From positions 1 to 46,168 of the forward strand of contig CBFHAI010000034.1 of the NCBI GenBank assembly GCA_965653565.1: a stretch of 46,168 bases of DNA, in the 5' to 3' direction. The position numbers were made by a program, and so were the translations under genes. The notes under the pieces are model-generated. The model ran no database searches. It was not told where the DNA came from and was given only the letters and a program-made list of their open reading frames with translations. Within the stretch, counting starts at the first letter, position 1. Every line of letters begins with the position of its first letter. Below are positions 29,462 through 38,706 of the stretch, piece after piece. This DNA is from JALCLA01 sp965653565 (GTDB lineage Bacteria; Pseudomonadota; Gammaproteobacteria; Xanthomonadales; Xanthomonadaceae).

Positions 29462-32224
29462 GTGGATCCGCAGCGCTGGGCGCAGGTTCGAGCGCTGTTC
29501 GATCGGCTGGCCGATCTGCCGCCCGAGGCATGGGACTCGGCACTCGCCCAGCAAGACGCAGCGCTGCGCGCCGATGTGCTCGCGATGCTGCAGGCCGATC
29601 GCATCGCGCAATTGCGCGGCAGCCGCGCCGCCGTCGATGCACCCGACCTGCTCGACGCGGCCGCCCAAGGCGAGCAGACGCGCGCCGCGGATGCGTGGCT
29701 CGGCCGCGAACTGGGCGCATGGCGAATCGTGCGCACGATCGGTCACGGCGGCATGGGCCAGGTTTACCTGGCCGAACGCCATGACGGCGAGTTCCGCCAG
29801 CAGGCGGCGCTGAAGATGCTGCGCGGCGGCGCGTTCGACGACGCGGTGCTGGCGCGTTTCGTGGCCGAGCGGCAGATTCTTGCCGAACTGGATCACCCGT
29901 CGATCGCGCGGCTGCTCGATGGCGGCAGCAGCAGCGACAGCGGCCCGTGGTTCGCGCTCGAATACGTCGACGGCGTGAACCTCACCGCCTGGTGCGATGC
30001 GCAGCGGCTCTCGCTCTCCGAGCGCCTGGCGCTGTTCGTCGAGGTGTGCGCCGCCGTGGCTTATGCACACGAGCGTCTGGTCGTGCATCGTGATCTGAAG
30101 CCCGGCAACATCCTGGTCGATCGCGCGGGGCGGGTGAAACTGCTCGACTTCGGCATCGCGAAACTGCTCGACGCCGACACCGCGCAAACCGGCACCGCGC
30201 TGCGCGCCTTCACGCCGGAATATGCGGCGCCCGAGCAGGTGCGCGGCGAGCGCGCCACCACGGCGGTCGATGTCTATGCGCTGGGCGTGGTGTTGTTCGA
30301 GTTGTTGACGGGCCAGCGTCCGTATCGCGTTTCGGAGCCGACACCGGCGGCCTACGAACGCGCGGTGGTCGAACAGGACGCGGCGCGGCCGAGCGTGGTC
30401 GTCACGCGGCGCGGCGACGCATCGGCAGCGCCGCGACCGCAGGAAGAAGCCGCACAACGCCGCGGACTGACGCCCGCCGCGCTGCGCGCGAAGCTGCGCG
30501 GCGATCTCGATGCGATCGTGCTCAAGTCCCTGCGCAAGGAACCCGGGCAGCGCTATCGCTCGGTGCGCGAACTGGCCGACGATGTGCGCGCCGTGCTGAC
30601 GCATCGCCCGGTCGCGGCGCGGCGCGGCGGCCGGCGTTATCTCGCCGCGCGTTTCCTGCGGCGCAATCGGTTGGCGGTGGCGATGGCGTCGCTCGCCGCG
30701 CTGGCGCTGATCGCCGGCCTCGCTGTTTCGCTGTGGCAGGCGCGCGAAGCGCGCATCCAGCGCGACCTGGCGCATGCCGAAGCGATCAAGGCGAAACAGG
30801 CGCTCGGTTTCATGGCCGGCCTGTTCGAGAGCGCCGATCCGGGCGACAGCAAGCGCAGCGAAATGACGGTGCGCGCGCTGCTCGACCAGGGCGTGCAGGA
30901 CATCCACCAAGCATTGGCGGAGCAGGACGATGTGCGCGGCGAACTGCTGCTGGCGATGGCCTCGGCGTATCTGGGCCTGGAACTCGGCGAACAAGCCGAG
31001 CCGTTGATCGCCGAAGCCACGGCACTCGCAACGGCGCGCGGCGATCGTGTCGCGCAGGCCAAGGCGGCGCTGCAGGAATGCCGCCGGCTCAACTACCAGC
31101 GGCGCAACGACGAGTGCGCCGCGTTGCTCGCAGAAGCCGAACAAGGACTCGATCCGAAAATCTCCGCGCATGCCGAATTGCTGGCGCAGATCATCGAAGT
31201 CCGCTTGCCCGGCCTGATGAACCAAGCCAAGTACGACGAAGCCGAAAAGCAGGCGCGCTACGGTTTGCAGCTGATCGACGGCAACGCCGCACAGCGCACG
31301 TTGCGCGGCATCCTGAGCGGAATTCTTTCGCGCGCCCTGCTCTGGCGCGGCGAGTACGCGCAGGCCGAAGCCGTGATGCAGCCGGTCGTGGCCGACCTGC
31401 GCGCGAACGGCGCACCGCGCCCGCGCGACCTCGCCGATGCGCTCGACAACCTCGGTAGCACCCTCGTCGCCCCGCGCCGCGCGCAGGAAGCCGCGGCTCT
31501 GCATCGCGAAGCCTTCGCACTGATCGAAAGCATCTACGGACCGGAGCATCCGGCCATCCTCACCAAGATGTCGAACTACGCGCTCGCACTGTTTCGCGCC
31601 GGAGAGCGCGACGCCGCCACGGCGCTCAACGTGCGCGTCCTGGCGCTGAAACGCATCCATTCGGCACCATCGCATCCGTCGCTCGCCAACACCCTCACGC
31701 ATCTGGGCATGTTCGCGCTCGAAGCCGGCGACGACACCGCAGCGGCTGCGTATCTGGAAGAAGCGATGAGCATCTACGCACCGGCGCCGACCCGCACACA
31801 ACCGGAAGGCAGCAGCATGGCGTGGCGCGCAACCCTATTGCTGGCGCAAGAGCGAGCGGCGGAGTCCGCAGCGCAGTTCGCGCGCAGCCTGGAAATCATG
31901 ACGCCGCTGCTTTCCGCCGATCACCCGCGCGTGGCACGCGTGCGCGCCTTCGCGATCGCTGCGCAACTGGCGGACAGTGGCGACCGCTCCGGCTGCGATC
32001 TGGCGAAGCCGACGCACGCCGTACTCGCACGCTCGCAGGAAACCCTGCCGCAGGACATTGCGTTCGCGCGATTCATTGCCGAGGTCTGTGCCGCGAAAGA
32101 CGAAGGCGCTGCAAGCCAGGCTTTCGCCACCTTGCAGACCTCGCTCGCTGCGGACGATCTACGGTTCCGGCTTGCGCGCCGGGTGATGGATGCCTTCGTG
32201 CGCACCGGCTCTGCGCCTCGCTGA
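29462..32224 (+). CDS. Membrane Ser/Thr protein kinase with C-terminal TPR-like region
   Basis: The 920-residue protein starts at a GTG (29462, reading MDPQRWAQVRAL) behind GGGGGAG. The Hanks-type kinase domain (about 88-370) is complete: P-loop GHGGMG (94-99), Lys118, HRDLKPGN (209-216), DFG (229-231) and APE (256-258). An insert of about 50 residues near 290-340 is Ala/Arg-rich. One membrane helix (about 404-425) follows. The remaining 490 residues are helical TPR-like repeats (LALFRAGERDAATALNVRVLAL, TLTHLGMFALEAGDDTAAAAYLEEAM), facing outward if the kinase is cytoplasmic. The N-terminal 80 residues are the helical segment usual for this class. No sigma factor gene is adjacent. Confidence 0.93.
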   Translation: MDPQRWAQVRALFDRLADLPPEAWDSALAQQDAALRADVLAMLQADRIAQLRGSRAAVDAPDLLDAAAQGEQTRAADAWLGRELGAWRIVRTIGHGGMGQVYLAERHDGEFRQQAALKMLRGGAFDDAVLARFVAERQILAELDHPSIARLLDGGSSSDSGPWFALEYVDGVNLTAWCDAQRLSLSERLALFVEVCAAVAYAHERLVVHRDLKPGNILVDRAGRVKLLDFGIAKLLDADTAQTGTALRAFTPEYAAPEQVRGERATTAVDVYALGVVLFELLTGQRPYRVSEPTPAAYERAVVEQDAARPSVVVTRRGDASAAPRPQEEAAQRRGLTPAALRAKLRGDLDAIVLKSLRKEPGQRYRSVRELADDVRAVLTHRPVAARRGGRRYLAARFLRRNRLAVAMASLAALALIAGLAVSLWQAREARIQRDLAHAEAIKAKQALGFMAGLFESADPGDSKRSEMTVRALLDQGVQDIHQALAEQDDVRGELLLAMASAYLGLELGEQAEPLIAEATALATARGDRVAQAKAALQECRRLNYQRRNDECAALLAEAEQGLDPKISAHAELLAQIIEVRLPGLMNQAKYDEAEKQARYGLQLIDGNAAQRTLRGILSGILSRALLWRGEYAQAEAVMQPVVADLRANGAPRPRDLADALDNLGSTLVAPRRAQEAAALHREAFALIESIYGPEHPAILTKMSNYALALFRAGERDAATALNVRVLALKRIHSAPSHPSLANTLTHLGMFALEAGDDTAAAAYLEEAMSIYAPAPTRTQPEGSSMAWRATLLLAQERAAESAAQFARSLEIMTPLLSADHPRVARVRAFAIAAQLADSGDRSGCDLAKPTHAVLARSQETLPQDIAFARFIAEVCAAKDEGAASQAFATLQTSLAADDLRFRLARRVMDAFVRTGSAPR

Positions 32225-32240
32225 CGAAGCCCGACGCCGG

Positions 32241-33470
32241 TCAATCCGACGCAGGGGCGAAAAACGGGAATTCCGCGATCGAATGCGTCGCGTCGTCGAC
32301 ATCCACACCATCATCGACGCCATCGAGTGAGCCATCGACGAGCAGCGATCGGTAGATGTCGATCGCGTCGTCGTTTGCTGTTCGGCCACCGCAGTCGGTG
32401 TTCGGCTTGTCGGCGCCGGCCAACTCCACGGCCATGAAGCGCTGGCACTGCGTTACTGCGCTGTTGACCAGGAGCCGGTCGTCGGCGAGCAGTTCGGCGA
32501 ATTTTCGGTAACGCCGAGCAGGTTCTGCGTTTGGGTCGGCGAGCCATTGATTGCCGCAGATGCCGTCGAAGCTGTCGTACAGGCCGAGCGTGCGCTCGAT
32601 GTCGGCGGTGAACTGCGGCCACTTGTCCGGTGCGGCGCGGTTGTAGGCTTCCTTGCGCCGGTTGCTGGTGGCTTCCGGGTCGAGCGGACCTAGCAGCGCG
32701 TTGCCCGTGAGCGGGCGGCCGGCGCGGTCGATTTGCGCGCCGAATTTCCGGCTGAGCGTGGTTGCGACCACGGTTTGTGTCGTCGCCATGTGGGTTGCGG
32801 CCCAGATCGCCAATTGGTTGCCGCCTCGATCGACGGCGTCCACGTCGATCGAGACGATCAGCGCCGCGGTTTTCCATCCGGCCAGGAAATTGGTCGCCGG
32901 TCGGCCGCCGGTGTGGCGCCAGCGATCGAGGATGTCGCGCACGGCTGCGTCATCGAGTTTCGGACAGCCCGCAATGTCGACGGTGGCGCCACGCCGCAAC
33001 GCTTCCGCAGCGGCTTCGTATGCCGAGCGCGTGCCTTTCACGTTGTTGAAGAACGGATCGTCGCGCAGGCCAGCGAACACGCGCAGGCGGCCGTTCGCTC
33101 CGGCGAGTCCGGTCGGTGTGTCGGCGTCGCCACGCACACGATCGGCGTTGCCGGCCTGGCATTCGGCGATGCCCGCGGGCTCGAATCGACACGCGATCGA
33201 CACCGTTTCGCTGGTCCGAGCGGATTCGGCGCCGCTGTCGATGTGGAACACGTAGTCGAGTTGGTCGGAGAAGCGCGCACCGACGATAGTCATCGCCAGA
33301 TTCAGCCGTTTGCCGTCGGGCGAGATCCAGGCGTAGAGATCGCCGATGTCCGAGGCGGGATCGGCGATTACGGTGGGCGTGTCGTAATGGTCGGAGGCGA
33401 CAGTCGGCGCTGCACCGAGAAGCGCGATGAGCAACAGTGACAAGCAACTCGTGATGACGCGAGTTCTCAT
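32241..33470 (-). CDS. DUF4331-type secreted protein
   Basis: The 409-residue protein has a signal peptide (MRTRVITSCLSLLLIALLGAAPTVA) followed immediately by SDHYDTPTVIADPASDIGDLYAW. That is the typical start of DUF4331 proteins, where a conserved SDH-D pattern opens the mature chain. Further family-like features are GLRDDPFFNN and the NQLAIWAATH and NPLLGPLD-type segments. The ATG overlaps the stop of the upstream hydrolase as ATGA. The function of the family is unknown; the acidic tail (DGVDDGVDVDD) could bind calcium. It is convergent with the kinase gene with only 16 bases between the stops. Confidence 0.83.
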   Translation of the reverse strand: MRTRVITSCLSLLLIALLGAAPTVASDHYDTPTVIADPASDIGDLYAWISPDGKRLNLAMTIVGARFSDQLDYVFHIDSGAESARTSETVSIACRFEPAGIAECQAGNADRVRGDADTPTGLAGANGRLRVFAGLRDDPFFNNVKGTRSAYEAAAEALRRGATVDIAGCPKLDDAAVRDILDRWRHTGGRPATNFLAGWKTAALIVSIDVDAVDRGGNQLAIWAATHMATTQTVVATTLSRKFGAQIDRAGRPLTGNALLGPLDPEATSNRRKEAYNRAAPDKWPQFTADIERTLGLYDSFDGICGNQWLADPNAEPARRYRKFAELLADDRLLVNSAVTQCQRFMAVELAGADKPNTDCGGRTANDDAIDIYRSLLVDGSLDGVDDGVDVDDATHSIAEFPFFAPASD

Positions 33471-34477
33471 TTCGTTCGAGCCTGCGTTCGCAAAGGCGTT
33501 CCTGCCTGCCATAGCCGGCGCGCCTCTTCCTCGATGACGTCGGGCCGCTCCTCCGGCCAGAACAATTTGCGGCCTTCGAGTTTTCGTATCCCGCGGGAAT
33601 TGCCCAGAGTCCGGTCCAGGTAATCGGGGCTGGCCGGCGAGAAGATCGTGTCGGCCATGCCCCATACGACACGCGTCGGAATCGTGCTGCGCTTGAGGTC
33701 TGCCGCGATGCCGATCAGTTCGTTCTTTTCGAGCGCGATCGCGTAGGCGTGCGCGAACGCCTTGCGATGCCCGGTCGAAAGCAGCGGCCCGAAGTAGGTG
33801 TCGATCGCCTCGTCGGTGGGATGTGCCGGATCGGCGTAACACATGCCACCGATGCCGTCGGCAGATCGCGCCAGCGCCTTATCGCTCCACCAGGTGCCCA
33901 GCCAGTCGTCGACGAACCTGCCCTGCTTGGCAAGCTCGATCACCGGCAGCAGCGCCGCGGGCGGACTGTCGGTTTCGACATCGCAGTTGGTCAGCAGCGC
34001 CGTGCGAACGCGTTGCGGATGGCGCGTCATGAGCAATTGCGCGACGGCGCCGCCGCTGTCGTTGGCGACCAGGTCGACACGGCCGATCGCCAGCGTATCG
34101 AGCAGCGCGACCAGCATGGCCACCTGTTCATGCGGACCGACGGCCTGGCCCGTCGCGACCCGCGTGTAGCCCATTCCGAGGAAATCCGGCGCGATGCAGC
34201 GGCGATACGGCGCCAGCCGTTCGAGTGCACCACGCCATTGGAACCCGTTGAGCGGAAAGCCGTGCAGAAAGAGCGCGGCGTCGCCGGCGCCGCGTTGGAC
34301 GTAGGCGATATTGCCGAACGGCGTCGCGGCGAAGCGGCGTTCGGCATGGAAGGCCGCGGCGTCGAGCGTTCGGCGCGCAGCAATCGCAGCGGCATCAGGC
34401 CGGCGTGGCATGCATGCCGACAACGCAACGGCTGCCAGCGATCCGCCGGCGGCGGCAAGGAAATTTCTACGTTTCAT
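33467..34477 (-). CDS. Tat-type lipoprotein alpha/beta hydrolase (haloalkane dehalogenase-like fold) lacking the usual catalytic His
   Basis: The 336-residue protein starts MKRRNFLAAAGG and has a lipobox LSAC (C22), so it looks like a Tat-exported lipoprotein. The core resembles haloalkane dehalogenase/epoxide hydrolase proteins: HGFP (72-75), nucleophile D140 in VANDSGGAVAQ and second acid D276 in VWGMADTIFS. The Trp after the nucleophile in true dehalogenases is Ser here. The C-terminal segment that should carry the catalytic His reads GRKLFWPEERPDVI, with Leu305 at the expected His position and the following ERPDVI conserved. It may be an altered hydrolase or a binding protein. It is coupled by ATGA to the DUF4331 gene downstream. 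Confidence 0.83.
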   Translation of the reverse strand: MKRRNFLAAAGGSLAAVALSACMPRRPDAAAIAARRTLDAAAFHAERRFAATPFGNIAYVQRGAGDAALFLHGFPLNGFQWRGALERLAPYRRCIAPDFLGMGYTRVATGQAVGPHEQVAMLVALLDTLAIGRVDLVANDSGGAVAQLLMTRHPQRVRTALLTNCDVETDSPPAALLPVIELAKQGRFVDDWLGTWWSDKALARSADGIGGMCYADPAHPTDEAIDTYFGPLLSTGHRKAFAHAYAIALEKNELIGIAADLKRSTIPTRVVWGMADTIFSPASPDYLDRTLGNSRGIRKLEGRKLFWPEERPDVIEEEARRLWQAGTPLRTQARTK

Positions 34478-34625
34478 AACTTTTTTTCCAACTTTTGCCG
34501 TAAGGTTTTTTGCGCTGCAAAGATGCGGGCGCAGCCGATCCTGTCCGGCGACTGCATCGTCGTCGCCGCTTCCGGGTAATTTGTTGCAGGGATCCAACCG
34601 CGGCGCGGGATCGCCGCGTTCGACG

Positions 34626-34653
34626 ACGCCGACTCGGCGGATCGAGTCGGCGT
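34626..34653. terminator. Hairpin after the Cys-rich protein gene
   Basis: A perfect 11-bp stem (ACGCCGACTCG with its complement, loop GCGGAT) lies 12 bases beyond the stop of the 51-residue gene on the minus strand. There is no T-run, so it may attenuate rather than end transcription into the hydrolase gene. Confidence 0.45.
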
Positions 34654-34665
34654 GTCGCGCCCGCC

Positions 34666-34821
34666 TCAGCTTCGCGGCGGCGCCGCCGCCGAGCTGTGCG
34701 CTTCCTTCAATTTCACCGCGCATTCGTCACAGCACACTTCGACGGTCTTGCCGCCGATCTTGACCTTGATGAAGTTGTCATCGAGCGGGCAATCGCAGGC
34801 CGCGCAGGTTTTCTCGGTCAC
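34666..34821 (-). CDS. Small Cys-rich putative metal-binding protein
   Basis: This 51-residue gene is easy to miss. It starts with GTG at 34821, with AAGGAG eight bases upstream. A nearer ATG at 34826 is out of frame and closes at once. The protein begins MTEKTCAACDCPLDD and has CxxCxC (C6, C9, C11), a beta-hairpin-like IKVKIGGKTVEVCCDEC, then CCxxC (C30, C31, C34) and H42. The pattern resembles short treble-clef/TRASH-like metal-binding domains; the metal and role are inferred only. The tail SSAAAPPRS is low-complexity. It sits between the AraC regulator and the hydrolase on the same strand and could be a metal sensor, chaperone or protein-interaction module. Confidence 0.75.
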   Translation of the reverse strand: MTEKTCAACDCPLDDNFIKVKIGGKTVEVCCDECAVKLKEAHSSAAAPPRS

Positions 34822-34906
34822 GTCATCGCTCCTTGGTCCGGTTATCGGGGTGGCGCCAGTAAGCCATCACGCAGCAGCGGCCGCTGTCGGAATCTTTAGC
34901 GACTTG

Positions 34907-35737
34907 CTAGCGATGCAGGGCCGACTGGCGGAACTCGGTCGGCGAGCGGCCGTACACCTGCTGGAATGCCGCGCTGAAATGGCTGTGGCTGGAGAAACCC
35001 AGATCCTGACTGAGCTTGCTCAGATCCTCGTACTGGCCGAGCAGATCGAGCGCGCGCGCCAGCCGCAGCCGCAATTGGTAGCGATACAGCGGCAGGCCTT
35101 CCACCTGCTGAAACACCTGCGTCAGGTAGACCGCCGACACGCCCACCTCAGTGGCGATATCGGCGAGGGACCAGCGCCGCGACAAGTCGCCAGCAAGCAC
35201 CAGCTTGGCGCGATCGACCAGTCGCTGGCGGCCGGCCGAGGCGCCGGCGGCATGCGTGGTGCGCGGCCCGAGCGAGCGTTGCGCCAGCGTGAGCGCGAGA
35301 CTTTCGGCTTCGAGCGACTCGGCGATGTTCTCGCGCAGACTGTGCCGCAGCAGCGCGACCAGGGCCTGCGCCCGCGGATCGATGCGCAGACGCTGCCGTG
35401 CGAAGGCCAGCGTTTCGCCCTGGCGCAACAGCGCCGCAGGCACCAGCTCGCGCAGCATCGTCGGCTCGATCAGCAGCGCGAGACTGGCATCGCCGCCCGC
35501 CACCGGGTGACTGATCCGGTAGTCGTCCCCAGCGTTGAAAAACAGCACCTGCCCGGCCTCGGCGACCGCCGCGTCGTTGTCCAGGTGATGGACGTAGACG
35601 CCGCGATACGGAAACACCAGATGCGTCGCCCGCACCAGCGCCACGGGCGCCTCATGCTGGCCCGTCCCGGCGCAACACAGGTCCCACACCGACACGGTCG
35701 GCGTTGCGAGCAACGCTTCGGCGGTGAACTCGGACAT
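34907..35737 (-). CDS. AraC-family transcriptional regulator
   Basis: The 276-residue protein has an N-terminal cupin-like effector domain (about 10-130; PYRGVYVHHL, AGQVLFFNAGDDYRISHP). Its C-terminal AraC DNA-binding domain has two helix-turn-helix units: about 190-215 (WSLADIATEVGVSAVYLTQVFQQ) and 237-270 (LSKLSQDLGFSSHSHFSAAFQQVYGRSPTEFR). The ATG at 35737 begins MSEFTAEALL; the longer open frame upstream runs into low-quality intergenic sequence. The probable targets are its own region and the downstream Cys-rich protein/hydrolase/DUF4331 genes on the same strand. The inducer is unknown. Confidence 0.93.
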   Translation of the reverse strand: MSEFTAEALLATPTVSVWDLCCAGTGQHEAPVALVRATHLVFPYRGVYVHHLDNDAAVAEAGQVLFFNAGDDYRISHPVAGGDASLALLIEPTMLRELVPAALLRQGETLAFARQRLRIDPRAQALVALLRHSLRENIAESLEAESLALTLAQRSLGPRTTHAAGASAGRQRLVDRAKLVLAGDLSRRWSLADIATEVGVSAVYLTQVFQQVEGLPLYRYQLRLRLARALDLLGQYEDLSKLSQDLGFSSHSHFSAAFQQVYGRSPTEFRQSALHR

Positions 35738-36064
35738 GCCATGCGTCCCGATCGACGGGACCGACAATGCATCGGGTTGCGGCGGGTTGGCAATGGCCGC
35801 CTGAATCCGGCGGTGTCGAAGTTCGCGTGCGTTTTCTGGGGGGGTTGGCGAGATTCGCCTCTGGGCCACACGTGGGTTCGATATATCCGCCAACCCCCCC
35901 GGGTTGCGCGGCCAGACAGCGCATCGAAAGCAATCGGGCGGTGCAAGACCCGCAAATTTTGTAGTCCTGCGGTAAGAACGCAAGGAGCAAGACTTTTCTC
36001 GTGCTGTTGCTGCGCTGAGCTGAGCTGCGCACAGGAAGCGCGCGCTTCGCGCCGACCGCAATCA
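35738..36064. promoter_or_regulatory. AraC-TetR divergent region with a 13-bp inverted repeat
   Basis: This region has no gene that I can support. Its main feature is a perfect inverted repeat, GGGGGGGTTGGCG at 35838-35850 and CGCCAACCCCCCC at 35888-35900, separated by 37 bases that include CACACGTG and ATATAT. The arms could pair in RNA or serve as two half-sites for the flanking regulators. The remainder is G/C-rich without clear promoter boxes for araC. Confidence 0.5.
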
Positions 36065-36100
36065 GATTGTAATTAATTTATCGAACAATTAATATCAATC
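36065..36100 (+). promoter_or_regulatory. AT-rich dyad operator with overlapping promoter for the tetR-ABC operon
   Basis: A 36-base imperfect dyad has 13-base arms with 11 of 13 positions matching (GATTGTAATTAAT and ATTAATATCAATC) around TTATCGAACA. It holds a sigma-70-like promoter: TTGTAA at 36067-36072, a 17-base spacer and TAATAT at 36090-36095. The expected transcription start falls on or next to the ATG at 36102, and no Shine-Dalgarno exists, so the mRNA would be leaderless. The arrangement fits autorepression by the TetR protein. Confidence 0.55.
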
Positions 36101-36101
36101 C

Positions 36102-36770
36102 ATGACTTCACCCACCACCTTGAAAAAGCCCCGCACCCCCGGCCGCCCCACCACCGCCGCCGCCGCCCGTACCGACCAACGCGAAGCCCTGCTCGACGCC
36201 GCCAAAACCATCTTCGCCAGCCGCGGTTTCGCAGCCAGCAGCCTGCGGCAGATCGCGCAGCAGGCGCATGTCACGCCGGCGCTGGCGGGTTATTACTTCG
36301 GCGACAAGGCCGGGCTGCTGGCGGCGGTGATCGAGCAGCGCGTGGCGCCGTTGGCGGGGGGGGTGATGGGGGCGTTGCAGGGGTCGGCGCCGGCGATCGA
36401 GCGGTTGCGGGCGTTCGTGCATCGGTACACCGAAACGGCGGCGCGCAATCCGTGGCTGCCGCAATTGATCGTGCGCGAAGTGCTCACCGATCAAGGGGTG
36501 TTGCGCGACACCTTCCTCACCCAGTTCGGTGGCGGCTTGGGCGCGATGCTGCGCGGGACGATCCAACAGGCGCAGGCGCAGGGCGATCTGCGGCGCGATC
36601 TGGATCCGCCGCATGTGGCGATGTCGCTGATGGCGCTGTGCGTGTTTCCGTTCATCGCCACACCGCTGGTGTCGGGCGCGCTCGGCGTGCGCGTCGCGAT
36701 CGACAGCGCGCCGACGCTGGCGGCGCATCACTGGTCGTTGTTTCTTGCCGGCGTGAGGGCTTCGTCATGA
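36102..36770 (+). CDS. TetR-family regulator (CecR-like)
   Basis: The 222-residue protein has the TetR helix-turn-helix at about 28-75 (LLDAAKTIFASRGFAASSLRQIAQQAHVTPALAGYYFGDK) after a disordered N-terminus rich in Pro, Thr and Ala. The C-terminal ligand domain (RNPWLPQLIVREVL, FPFIATPLVSGALG) resembles that of CecR, which in E. coli controls the ybhGFSR exporter operon. A similar exporter follows directly here. Its TGA overlaps the ATG of the HlyD gene as ATGA. A run of eight G at 36356-36363 lies in the coding sequence and is a possible slippage site; codons around it are unusually rich in GGG and TTG. Confidence 0.92.
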   Translation: MTSPTTLKKPRTPGRPTTAAAARTDQREALLDAAKTIFASRGFAASSLRQIAQQAHVTPALAGYYFGDKAGLLAAVIEQRVAPLAGGVMGALQGSAPAIERLRAFVHRYTETAARNPWLPQLIVREVLTDQGVLRDTFLTQFGGGLGAMLRGTIQQAQAQGDLRRDLDPPHVAMSLMALCVFPFIATPLVSGALGVRVAIDSAPTLAAHHWSLFLAGVRASS

Positions 36771-37747
36771 GTGGAATCTTCGCCATCGATCGCGTCGCAC
36801 CGCTGATCGTCGCCGCGCTGCTCGCCGCCTGCGCAAAAACGCCGGAAGGCGCGCTCGGCACGATCGAGCGCGATCGCGTGTCGCTGCCGGCGCCGGTGTC
36901 CGAACGCATCGCGCAGATCGCCGTGCATGAAGGCGATGCGGTGAAGGCCGGCGACACGCTGCTCACCCTCGAATCCGAACGCACTGCGTCGCGCCTCGAA
37001 GCCGCCCAGGCCGAGGTAGCGCGGCTGCAAAGCGCGCTGGCGGAAGCGCAGAACGGTCCACGCAGCGACGTGATCGACGAAGCCCGCGCGCGTGTCTCGC
37101 GCGCCGAAGCGCTGGCACTGGATGCACGCCGCGAACGCGAGCGCATCGATGCCGTCGTCGCCCGCGGCCTGCTGCCGCGGGCCGAACGCGATCGCGCGCA
37201 CGCCGCCAGCGATGCCGCGAACGCCGATGTGCGCGCCGCGCGTGCCGCACTCGCGGACCTGCAACGCGGCACGCGCGAAGAAGTTATCGCGCAAGCCAAG
37301 TCCGCGCTCGCGGCGGCGCAGGCGAATGCCGAATCGGTCGCCATCGACGTCGATCGCATTCGTATCGCGGCACCGCGCGCCGGCGTGGTCGAAAGCCTGC
37401 CGTTCGAAGTCGGTGATCAGGTGCCGGTGGGCACCGCGCTGGCGATCCTGCTGGTCGGCGACACGCCTTACGCACGCGTCTACGTTCCGCAGCCGATGCG
37501 CACCGGTGTGCAGATCGGTTCGGGCGCGCAGATCGTCGTGCAAGGCAGCGAAACCGTTTATGCCGGACGCGTGCGCGCCATTCGCAGCGAGCCGAGCTTC
37601 ACGCCGTACTACGCGCTGAGCGGCGCGGACGCCGCGCGCCTGTCGTATCTGGCGGAAATCGAACTCGACGCCGATGCCGCGGCGCTGCCGGTCGGCATTC
37701 CGGTACGCGTGCAGTTCGATGCCGCAGCGAGCGTCGCCGGCGAATGA
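36767..37747 (+). CDS. HlyD/YbhG-like periplasmic adaptor lipoprotein
   Basis: The 326-residue protein has a lipobox LAAC (19-22), so it is probably a lipoprotein of the envelope. A split lipoyl-like domain (VSERIAQIAVHEGDAVKAGDTLLTLES and RIAAPRAGVVESLPFEVGDQVPVGTALAILL) flanks a long helical hairpin (about 70-180). A beta-barrel domain ends the chain. This is the YbhG layout of adaptors that join an inner-membrane ABC exporter to an outer-membrane channel. It overlaps both neighbours by ATGA. No TolC-type gene is nearby, so a distant one must be used if the pump spans the envelope. Confidence 0.9.
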   Translation: MSGIFAIDRVAPLIVAALLAACAKTPEGALGTIERDRVSLPAPVSERIAQIAVHEGDAVKAGDTLLTLESERTASRLEAAQAEVARLQSALAEAQNGPRSDVIDEARARVSRAEALALDARRERERIDAVVARGLLPRAERDRAHAASDAANADVRAARAALADLQRGTREEVIAQAKSALAAAQANAESVAIDVDRIRIAAPRAGVVESLPFEVGDQVPVGTALAILLVGDTPYARVYVPQPMRTGVQIGSGAQIVVQGSETVYAGRVRAIRSEPSFTPYYALSGADAARLSYLAEIELDADAAALPVGIPVRVQFDAAASVAGE

Positions 37748-38706
37748 ACGCCAGCGGCGGCCTGGCGATTCGTGCGCGCGGTCTGACGCGCCGCTTCGGC
37801 GATCTGGTGGCGGTGAACAAGGTCGATCTCGATGTGCCGCGGGCCTGCGTCTACGGTTTTCTCGGACCGAACGGATCGGGCAAATCCACGACGATCCGCA
37901 TGCTCTGCGGATTGCTGACGCCGAGCGCCGGCGAAATCGACGTGCTCGGCCTGCGCATCCCGCAACAGGCCGAAGCGCTCAAGCGCCGCATCGGCTACAT
38001 GACGCAGCGCTTCTCGCTGTTCGAAGACCTGAGCGTGCGCGAGAACCTCGATTTCATGGCCACCGTGCAAGGTCTGTCGGTGCGCGACGCGCGCGCACGC
38101 GTCGATGACCTGTTGACGCAATACCACCTGGCCGATCGCAGCAAGCAACTGGCCGGCACGATGAGCGGCGGCCAGAAGCAACGCCTCGCGCTGGCCTGCG
38201 CCGTGGTGCACCAGCCCGAACTGCTGTTCCTCGACGAACCCACCAGCGCCGTCGATCCCGAATCGCGCCGCGACTTCTGGGAAAAATTGTTCGAACTGGC
38301 CGACGGCGGCACCACCATTCTCGTCTCGACCCACTACATGGACGAAGCCGAGCGCTGCCATCGCCTGGCGATTCTCGATCTGGGCACGCTGGTGGCCGAT
38401 GGGACGCCGGCCGAACTCTCCGCCGAACTCGCCGGCCGCACTTTGCGCGTCACCACGTCGGCACCGCGACGCGTGCGTACGCAACTGCAGTCGCTGCCGG
38501 GCGTGCTGAGCGTGGCGCAGATCGGCACCGAATTGCGCGTGCTGACGCAGCCGGATTCTGGTCAACTCGACGGACAACTAGATGCACTGCGCAACGCGCT
38601 GTCCGGCGTCGATGCCGAGGCCAGCGTCGAACCGGTCGAGCCTTCGCTGGAAGACGTCTTCGTCGCCGCCACGAAAGGACGCGCGCGCATCGGAGAGGCC
38701 GCATGA
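37744..38706 (+). CDS. ABC transporter ATP-binding protein (YbhF/CcmA-like)
   Basis: The 320-residue cytoplasmic ATPase has Walker A GPNGSGKST (41-49), a Q-loop in MTQRFSLFEDLSV, the signature MSGGQKQR, Walker B LLFLDEPTSAVDP and the switch His in VSTHYMDEAERC. A C-terminal extension of about 100 residues (TLRVTTSAPRRVRTQL onward) is the regulatory domain common in DrrA/CcmA-type export ATPases. E. coli YbhF carries two ATPase domains in one chain, whereas this is a single domain, so it should work as a homodimer. Energy from ATP drives export by the coupled permease. Confidence 0.95.
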   Translation: MNASGGLAIRARGLTRRFGDLVAVNKVDLDVPRACVYGFLGPNGSGKSTTIRMLCGLLTPSAGEIDVLGLRIPQQAEALKRRIGYMTQRFSLFEDLSVRENLDFMATVQGLSVRDARARVDDLLTQYHLADRSKQLAGTMSGGQKQRLALACAVVHQPELLFLDEPTSAVDPESRRDFWEKLFELADGGTTILVSTHYMDEAERCHRLAILDLGTLVADGTPAELSAELAGRTLRVTTSAPRRVRTQLQSLPGVLSVAQIGTELRVLTQPDSGQLDGQLDALRNALSGVDAEASVEPVEPSLEDVFVAATKGRARIGEAA